A program made the translations under genes and the position numbers. Below are positions 22,320 to 26,473 of a DNA stretch of 26,473 bases, piece after piece; within the stretch, counting starts at the first letter, position 1, and each line of letters starts with the position of its first letter. Origin of the DNA: DASPOF01 sp035626155 (GTDB lineage: Bacteria; Desulfobacterota; Binatia; Binatales; Binataceae); assembly GCA_035626155.1 (NCBI GenBank), contig DASPOF010000121.1:1-26473 (forward strand). Reading direction: 5' to 3'. The notes beneath the pieces are model-generated. The model did not search any database, was not told where the DNA came from, and saw only the letters and a list, made by a program, of their open reading frames with translations.

Positions 22320-24296
22320 TCACTCTCCACCCGCAGCGGCGAGCGCATCATTGCTCGCGCCGCGCATGATTAACGCGCGCGGGACCTCTTTGAGCTGGTC
22401 GAAGCCGCGCCGCACGCATGACATGTTGTCCTTGACGACCCGCTCGCCCTGGCGTCCGAAGTAGCGGCGGATCGCATTCTCGACGCGCGCGAACAGTTCG
22501 CTCTCCGGCAACGCGAGTTTTTGCAGATACGGCATCGAGCGCAGGAACACGCCCAGCAGCACGATACCCTGCATCCGGATTTGCAGGTCTTCGCGGCTCG
22601 AGAGTTCCTCGGCAATTCGGGCCGCATCGAGATAAACCACTCGCAGCGCCTGGTCATGGATTATGCGCCGGGCGTACTCGGGGATTCCCTGCCACACCTC
22701 CTCAGGGTCCTCCCTCGACGTCTGGACGAAGACCGTGCCCTCTTTCGCGATACCGGCCAGCGGATTGCCGAGCGCGAACGCATTGACGTTGTTGAGCGAC
22801 ACGAACTCGATATGTTCGAGCTCGCAGTGCGTAAGGATGTGTTCGCTCGCCGCGGTCAGGAAGTAATTGGTGGGCAGGCCCTTCTTTTCCGAACCATACA
22901 GGGGAAACGCCTGCACGTTCAGGTCGAGCATCTCCGCCACCAGCGTCGCGATCAACCGGTTGGTCGTCACTGACCCGTAGCCGCCTACCGAGTAGCCGCG
23001 CATGCTGAACGAGCCGGCCGGCCGCACGTCGGGATCCGACTCGCGCTCGAGTGCGAGCGGATGGTGGATACCCAGTACAAAGTAGCGCTTGTTGCCGGTG
23101 ACCAGATTTTCGAACGCGGCGACGAAATCGCCGGGGCGGATGTCGCGCCCGCCGAGTCCCGCCGACCCAGAGAAGACCTCGGGCGCTGACTTGAGCCGGC
23201 CGTAGGCGGGATCGCCCGCGAGCGCGTCCGCAAACGCCGCCTTCAATTCGGCGGTGAGCGGATTGGACTGGGCAAGGGGATTGTCCATCCGTTCGACCAC
23301 CGCGATCCGGCGGCATCGCCCGAGCGCCGCAACCAGTTGCGGTCCGGGGAACGGGCGCACGCAGGTGACGCTCACGACTCCGCAGGCGACTCCGCGCTTG
23401 CTGCGCATGTACGATGCGGTCGCCATCGCGGTCTCCGCCATGCTCCCCATCGCGACGATCGCGTACTCGGCATCGTCCATCAGGTACGAGTCGATGAGTC
23501 CGTAGCGCCGGCCGGTCGCGGCCTGGAACTCCTCCATCGCGCGCACGACCGCGTCCTCGACGTGATCGTAAAAGTAGCGCTGCGCGATCTTGCCCTTCAT
23601 GTACGAATCCTGGTTCTGCACCGGCCCGGACTGCATCGGATTCGACGGGTCGGCCAGGTTGATCAGCCGGTCCGCCGGCGCACCGACGAATTCGCGCATG
23701 AACTCAGGCTCGGGCAGGCGCACGCTCTCCAGCGTATGCGTGGTGAGAAAGCCATCTTGGATATTGAGGAAGGGCGTGCGCGTATCCTCGGAGGCGCGCC
23801 GCGCAATCAGCCCAAGATCGGCGGCCTCCTGCGCGTTGCGCCCGAACAGCATCCCCCATCCCGTGTCCGCCACTGCCATCACGTCGTCATGGCCGGCGTG
23901 GATATTGAGCGACTGGCTGGTCAGCGCGCGCGCACCGATGTTGAACACCGCCGGCAGCCGCTTGCCGCTGATCGTGTAGAGCACCTCCTTCATCAGGATC
24001 AGCCCCTGGCCGCTGGTGAAGTTGGTGACACGTCCGCCCGCCAGCGCGAAGCCCTCGGCAGCGGAGGCGGATGAATGTTCGGATTCGGGCTCGGTGAAAA
24101 CGAGCGGCTCGCCCCACAGGTTGCGCTCGCCATTGGCGACCGCCTCGGCGTATCCGACGCCCATGTTCGTCGAGGGCGTAATCGGATAGACGCAGGCGCC
24201 CTGGGAGACATGTGTTTCCACCCAGACCACTGCGCCGGTCCCATCGGTTACAGAAGGAACTCCGGGATAACGGGGCACGGCGCGCTTTTCATTCAT
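22320..24296 (-). CDS. 2-oxoacid:ferredoxin oxidoreductase, fused alpha-gamma subunit
   Basis: From ATG at 24296 the protein has 658 residues, the N-terminal half of a pyruvate:ferredoxin-type oxidoreductase. It contains YPITPSTNMG at 37-46, EPESEHSSASAAEGFALAGG, FTSGQGL and ARALTSQSLNIHAGHDDVMAV, the active-site blocks of domain I. The gamma domain follows from about residue 430 with MRGYSVGGYGSVTTNRL and ends near NMSCVRRGFDQL. The start is uncertain: in-frame ATGs lie at 24353, 24326, 24317 and 24296. A sigma-54-like element at 24341-24358 would put the transcript start near 24331, ruling out 24353. It is cotranscribed with the delta-beta gene. Confidence 0.92.
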   Translation of the reverse strand: MNEKRAVPRYPGVPSVTDGTGAVVWVETHVSQGACVYPITPSTNMGVGYAEAVANGERNLWGEPLVFTEPESEHSSASAAEGFALAGGRVTNFTSGQGLILMKEVLYTISGKRLPAVFNIGARALTSQSLNIHAGHDDVMAVADTGWGMLFGRNAQEAADLGLIARRASEDTRTPFLNIQDGFLTTHTLESVRLPEPEFMREFVGAPADRLINLADPSNPMQSGPVQNQDSYMKGKIAQRYFYDHVEDAVVRAMEEFQAATGRRYGLIDSYLMDDAEYAIVAMGSMAETAMATASYMRSKRGVACGVVSVTCVRPFPGPQLVAALGRCRRIAVVERMDNPLAQSNPLTAELKAAFADALAGDPAYGRLKSAPEVFSGSAGLGGRDIRPGDFVAAFENLVTGNKRYFVLGIHHPLALERESDPDVRPAGSFSMRGYSVGGYGSVTTNRLIATLVAEMLDLNVQAFPLYGSEKKGLPTNYFLTAASEHILTHCELEHIEFVSLNNVNAFALGNPLAGIAKEGTVFVQTSREDPEEVWQGIPEYARRIIHDQALRVVYLDAARIAEELSSREDLQIRMQGIVLLGVFLRSMPYLQKLALPESELFARVENAIRRYFGRQGERVVKDNMSCVRRGFDQLKEVPRALIMRGASNDALAAAGGE

Positions 24297-24340
24297 CAGT
24301 TCGTCTTTTGGAGTCATATTACCCATCGAAAAAGTTAGTC

Positions 24341-24358
24341 TGGCATTTGTCATGCCAA
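24341..24358 (-). promoter_or_regulatory. Candidate sigma-54 promoter within a palindrome, upstream of the oxidoreductase
   Basis: On the minus strand TTGGCATGACAAATGC has GG at 24356-24355 and GC at 24344-24343, exactly 10 bases between, as in the -24/-12 consensus TGGCAYG-N4-TTGC (one mismatch in the -12 half). The same bases form a perfect inverted repeat TGGCAT-N5-ATGCCA (24341-24357). It could instead be a repressor operator. A 6-bp inverted repeat GGGCAG-N8-CTGCCC lies further upstream at 24388-24407. Confidence 0.45.
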
Positions 24359-24575
24359 GACGAAAGTGCCGGGGGGCGGTTTCTGGCGGGCAGAGCCGGT
24401 GCTGCCCGAATTAGGACACCGGCCACCGAAAATCAAGACCGGCGCGGGGGACAGGCGCGCTGAATTGCCCTTTGAAATCGCAAGAGAACAGCAACCGTGC
24501 GGTCAGACGACTCCATTGGCTTTGCCGATTCTCCGGCGACGGCGCGGCTGATAGGTTCGAATCTCGAGGCAAAAG

Positions 24576-25310
24576 ATGGATCGTGCGAGCCGCTTTTCCT
24601 ACCTTTGCAATGCATGCGGGCGATGCTGCCATGAAAAGGTGATCCCGCTTGCGCCGTACGATGTGCTCCGAATCGCGCGCGCGGCCGGGGTCACGGCCGG
24701 CGAGGCTCGCCGGCGGTTCACGATTCGGCGCGGCTCGCTCCTCAAATTCGGCGCAGACGGCGCGTGCGTGGCGCTTGACGGTCCGCGATGCGCCCTCCAT
24801 TCGGGGCGCCCGGTCGCCTGCCGGCTTTATCCGCTCGGGATGGAGCGCGGCGGCGCCGGCGAAAGTTTCGTCCGGCTCGAACCGGCGTCCGGCTCAGCAG
24901 GCGTGTACGGCGAGCAAGGGGACGTGGGGCAATTCCTCGCGGCGCAGGGCGTCGCGCCGTACCTCGAGGCAATCGAGCGCTACCGAACGTTGGTCCGATT
25001 CCTCCGCGAACGAGTCGCGGAGCTTGCCGACTTCGAGCAGATAGAACCGCGCGAGTTCTGGCGCCGCGCATTTCGCGAGGCGACCGCCGAATCCGGCTTC
25101 GATCCGAATCCTTTGATCGATGCGATATTCGACCCGGACGGGCTGGGATGCGCGTGCGCGAGCGACACGATCGGCGCCCATTTGCGCGCGCTCGAGGCGA
25201 TCGCGCGGCGCGAGCTGGCGCCCGAGAAGCTCGCCGCGGCCGCGATGATGCTCGCGATCAGCCTGGGCTATCCACCCGCCGAAGCGATCGTCGGCGATCG
25301 AGCGGCCTGA
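24576..25310 (+). CDS. YkgJ-family cysteine-cluster protein, 244 residues
   Basis: A putative Fe-S or zinc protein of the YkgJ family (UPF0153/CxxCxxCC). The N-terminus has C11, C14, C17, C18 (CNACGRCC). It is followed by C64, C72 and C82 within ACVAL, RCALH and RPVACRLYPL, which is the full family pattern. The function of the family is not established; a redox or metal-cluster role is usually assumed. The C-terminal 120 residues are helical and unfamiliar. ATG at 24576 has GAGG 6 bases upstream. It is transcribed divergently from the oxidoreductase genes across about 220-280 bases of non-coding DNA and converges on brnA. Confidence 0.85.
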   Translation: MDRASRFSYLCNACGRCCHEKVIPLAPYDVLRIARAAGVTAGEARRRFTIRRGSLLKFGADGACVALDGPRCALHSGRPVACRLYPLGMERGGAGESFVRLEPASGSAGVYGEQGDVGQFLAAQGVAPYLEAIERYRTLVRFLRERVAELADFEQIEPREFWRRAFREATAESGFDPNPLIDAIFDPDGLGCACASDTIGAHLRALEAIARRELAPEKLAAAAMMLAISLGYPPAEAIVGDRAA

Positions 25311-25354
25311 CGGGACCCCGCGCCAATGCCCCGCGCCCGCGCGGCCCTGATTGA

Positions 25355-25642
25355 TTAACGCGACTCGGGGCGCTCCAACTTCTCAAATTCGGCGGCGAGC
25401 CTTTCGGCCACAAACATCTTGAGCAGGGACTGATACGGCACGTCTCGCTTGTTGGCGAGAAGCTTGAGGCGATCGAGCATCGGCTGGGGCAGCCGAAGCG
25501 AGATCGTCTGCGATGACGGCTTCAAGCTCGGCAAGGTCACGCGCTGGCCCTTGCGCCAGTCGATGAACTCGGTCGAATCGTGCCGAGCCCAGAACCTGCG
25601 CTCGGCATCTTCGCTCTTGAACTTGGGCAGTGTCTTTTTCAC
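25355..25642 (-). CDS. brnA: BrnA-type antitoxin (ribbon-helix-helix)
   Basis: A 95-residue antitoxin. TISLRLP (46-52) forms the DNA-binding ribbon, followed by LDRLKLLANKRDVPYQSLLK and the second helix. The N-terminal half (residues 3-35, with FKSEDAERRFWARHDSTEF) is the toxin-contacting segment seen in BrnA/CopG-like partners. It neutralises BrnT and with it represses the operon; this follows from family knowledge. GTG at 25642 overlaps the toxin stop by 4 bases (GTGA). The gene order toxin then antitoxin is the typical one for brnTA. Confidence 0.9.
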   Translation of the reverse strand: MKKTLPKFKSEDAERRFWARHDSTEFIDWRKGQRVTLPSLKPSSQTISLRLPQPMLDRLKLLANKRDVPYQSLLKMFVAERLAAEFEKLERPESR

Positions 25643-25941
25643 GACGATCGGTAAATCCTTCGCTCTTTGCGGCTCATGTCGCGCGCGGAAATCACTCGGA
25701 TCAGCCGGCCGCGGATCGTAAAAACCACGAACATCAGCCTCCCGCCGTCGGTCTGGCCGAGCGCGTATAGCCGCTCCTCGCCCTCGGAGTGTTTCTCATC
25801 GCGGCCGGCCACCAGAGGGCGATTAAAGAAAACCTCCTCGCATTCGGCTGGCGTCGTTCGGTGCCGGTCCCAGATTTTCGCGGCATTGCCGGCATCCCAC
25901 TCAAACCCTTCGCAACCCGCCAGCCTCTGCCCCCACTCCAC
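25639..25941 (-). CDS. brnT: BrnT-type ribonuclease toxin
   Basis: A 100-residue RelE-fold toxin. Diagnostic text: FEWDAGNAAKIWDRH (13-27), CEEVFFNRPLV (34-44), KHSEGEERLYALGQT (50-64), GRLMFVVFTIRG and IRVISARDMSRKERRIY (81-97), all in family order and at the usual length. BrnT cleaves RNA and slows growth under stress. The start is GTG at 25941, which gives a 12-residue extension before FEWD. A likely promoter at 25951-25978 would leave a very short leader, so a later start cannot be excluded, although no in-frame ATG, GTG or TTG lies before FEWD. Confidence 0.92.
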   Translation of the reverse strand: MEWGQRLAGCEGFEWDAGNAAKIWDRHRTTPAECEEVFFNRPLVAGRDEKHSEGEERLYALGQTDGGRLMFVVFTIRGRLIRVISARDMSRKERRIYRSS

Positions 25942-25950
25942 GAGGCGAAT

Positions 25951-25978
25951 TGTATATTGCTATAACATACGTCCGCAA
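25951..25978 (-). promoter_or_regulatory. brnTA promoter with overlapping operator-like palindrome
   Basis: TTGCGG (25978-25973), a 16-base spacer and TATACA (25956-25951) fit -35/-10 elements on the minus strand. Across the spacer and -10 lies GTATATT-N5-AACATAC (25952-25970), an inverted repeat with 6 of 7 pairs matching. Its position suits autorepression by the BrnT-BrnA complex. This AT-rich patch stands out from the GC-rich surroundings. Confidence 0.5.
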
Positions 25979-26025
25979 CCCCTGCCGCACCTGCGCACCG
26001 GCGAGCGATCGAACACACTCGCTTG

Positions 26026-26047
26026 TTATGGCTTCTGATGCCATAAT
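26026..26047 (+). promoter_or_regulatory. Operator-like palindrome overlapping a -10 element before the winged-helix gene
   Basis: TTATGGC (26026-26032) and GCCATAA (26040-26046) form a perfect 7-bp inverted repeat with a 7-base spacer. CATAAT (26042-26047), a five-of-six match to the -10 consensus, overlaps its right arm. It lies about 55 bases before the start of the regulator gene and suits autoregulation. No good -35 was found. Confidence 0.45.
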
Positions 26048-26099
26048 AGTGCATGCCGCCGGTCACCATCGAGGTGGCCCTCATCCTGGAGGGAAAGTT

Positions 26100-26473
26100 A
26101 TGAGAGCACGCCGGCTTAAGATCGGCATCCGCAGCCGTGCCGAGCGGCTGAAGGCCATGCGCGAAGCGGTACGGCGTGTCGCGGGCGGCGACCGCGCAGT
26201 ACAGGAGTCGGGGCTCTATTTCGAGAGCGTCGAGGAGCTTCGGCGGATTCTCACTGAAAAGCGCCTCGAACTTCTGCTCGCGGTCGTCCGCCATCGACCG
26301 GCCTCGGTTCGTGAGCTAGCCGGATTGGTGGGACGCGATTACAAGAACGTGAGCACGGACATCATGCTGTTGGAACGCTTGGGGCTGGTAAGGCTGAAGG
26401 CCAGCGCCGGCAGGGGCCGCGCGCAAACTCCGAGCGTTCCTTACGATGAGATTCAGGTGACCATCGATCTCCG
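26100..26473 (+). CDS. Winged-helix DNA-binding regulator (HVO_A0114-like), N-terminal part
   Basis: The first 124 codons are visible; the gene leaves the window. ATG at 26100 follows GGAGGG at a spacing of about 6 bases. After a basic N-terminal helical segment (RLKIGIRSRAERLKAMREA) and YFESVEELRRIL comes a winged-helix domain: LELLLAVVRHRPASVRELAGLVGRDYKNV (about 56-84, read in two pieces), then STDIMLLERLGLVRL. A wing rich in Gly/Arg (ASAGRGR) follows, then a strand (PYDEIQVTIDL). This resembles the HVO_A0114 family of putative DNA-binding proteins, which in other genomes is often the antitoxin-side partner of a small DUF6516 toxin. Here the upstream neighbour is the divergent brnTA pair and no DUF6516 gene fits in the gap. 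Confidence 0.75.
   Translation, partial: MRARRLKIGIRSRAERLKAMREAVRRVAGGDRAVQESGLYFESVEELRRILTEKRLELLLAVVRHRPASVRELAGLVGRDYKNVSTDIMLLERLGLVRLKASAGRGRAQTPSVPYDEIQVTIDL

Noticed and set aside
20892..22373. A 493-codon open frame on the plus strand
   Set aside because: It lies opposite the oxidoreductase genes, is rich in Arg, His and Ala with no recognisable motif, and the minus-strand reading has full cofactor-binding motifs. Long antisense frames are common in GC-rich DNA.
24551..24566. GGTTCGAATC, resembling a tRNA T-loop
   Set aside because: The flanking bases do not pair as a T-stem, and no acceptor, D or anticodon arm fits upstream on either strand.
25311..25354. GC-rich inverted repeats between the YkgJ-like gene and brnA as a terminator
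   Set aside because: CCGCGC/GCGCGG has only a 2-base loop and no T-run on either strand.
1..26473. CRISPR array, insertion sequence, rRNA or phage genes
   Set aside because: No regularly spaced repeats, transposase or integrase catalytic motifs, rRNA-like segments or phage structural genes were seen.

Overview
The window looks like chromosomal DNA of a GC-rich, Gram-negative, probably uncultured bacterium. An outer-membrane lipid A gene (lpxA) at the left edge supports Gram-negative. The mix of CoA-ester catabolism, FixC/FixX, a two-gene pyruvate:ferredoxin-type oxidoreductase and PaaK-like ligases suggests a Desulfobacterota/Binatota-like or similar environmental lineage. That placement is inference from gene content only.

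Layout. 1-498 (minus): partial lpxA and yacG. 640-2740: a lower-GC stretch with three proteins I cannot name, two of them membrane-anchored, and a hairpin terminator. 2809-5067 (minus): glgB. 5319-7802 (plus): an SCP2/thiolase-type enzyme with its own terminator, then a U32-peptidase-like Fe-S protein. 7832-24296 (minus): a long run of sixteen collinear genes in several transcription units. In transcription order these are: the alpha-gamma and delta-beta halves of a 2-oxoacid:ferredoxin oxidoreductase, a methyltransferase and an acetoacetate-decarboxylase-family protein; after a 291-bp gap, a nitroreductase, a small unknown, FixC, FixX, a 95-residue unknown and a 451-residue nitroreductase-like protein; after a hairpin, a two-subunit glutaconate-type CoA-transferase; then a four-helix membrane protein and three adenylate-forming (ANL) fold proteins of which only the middle one keeps an intact phosphate loop. 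24576-25310 (plus): a YkgJ-type cysteine-cluster protein. 25355-25941 (minus): a BrnT/BrnA toxin-antitoxin pair. 26100-end (plus): a partial winged-helix regulator.

How the parts may work together. Activation (PaaK-like ligase), CoA transfer (GctAB-like), thiolysis or Claisen chemistry (thiolase), decarboxylation and redox steps (nitroreductases, ferredoxin-dependent 2-oxoacid oxidation) would suit the breakdown of a carboxylic acid through CoA esters. FixC/FixX would pass electrons to the quinone pool. The substrate cannot be read from the sequence.

Most notable observations: the ANL operon with one apparently competent and two degenerate members; a sigma-54-like -24/-12 element inside a palindrome in front of the oxidoreductase genes, which also bears on its start codon; FixC/FixX without FixA/FixB beside two nitroreductase-fold proteins; and paired palindromes in the divergent brnT/regulator promoter region. 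No rRNA, tRNA, CRISPR array or insertion sequence was recognised.
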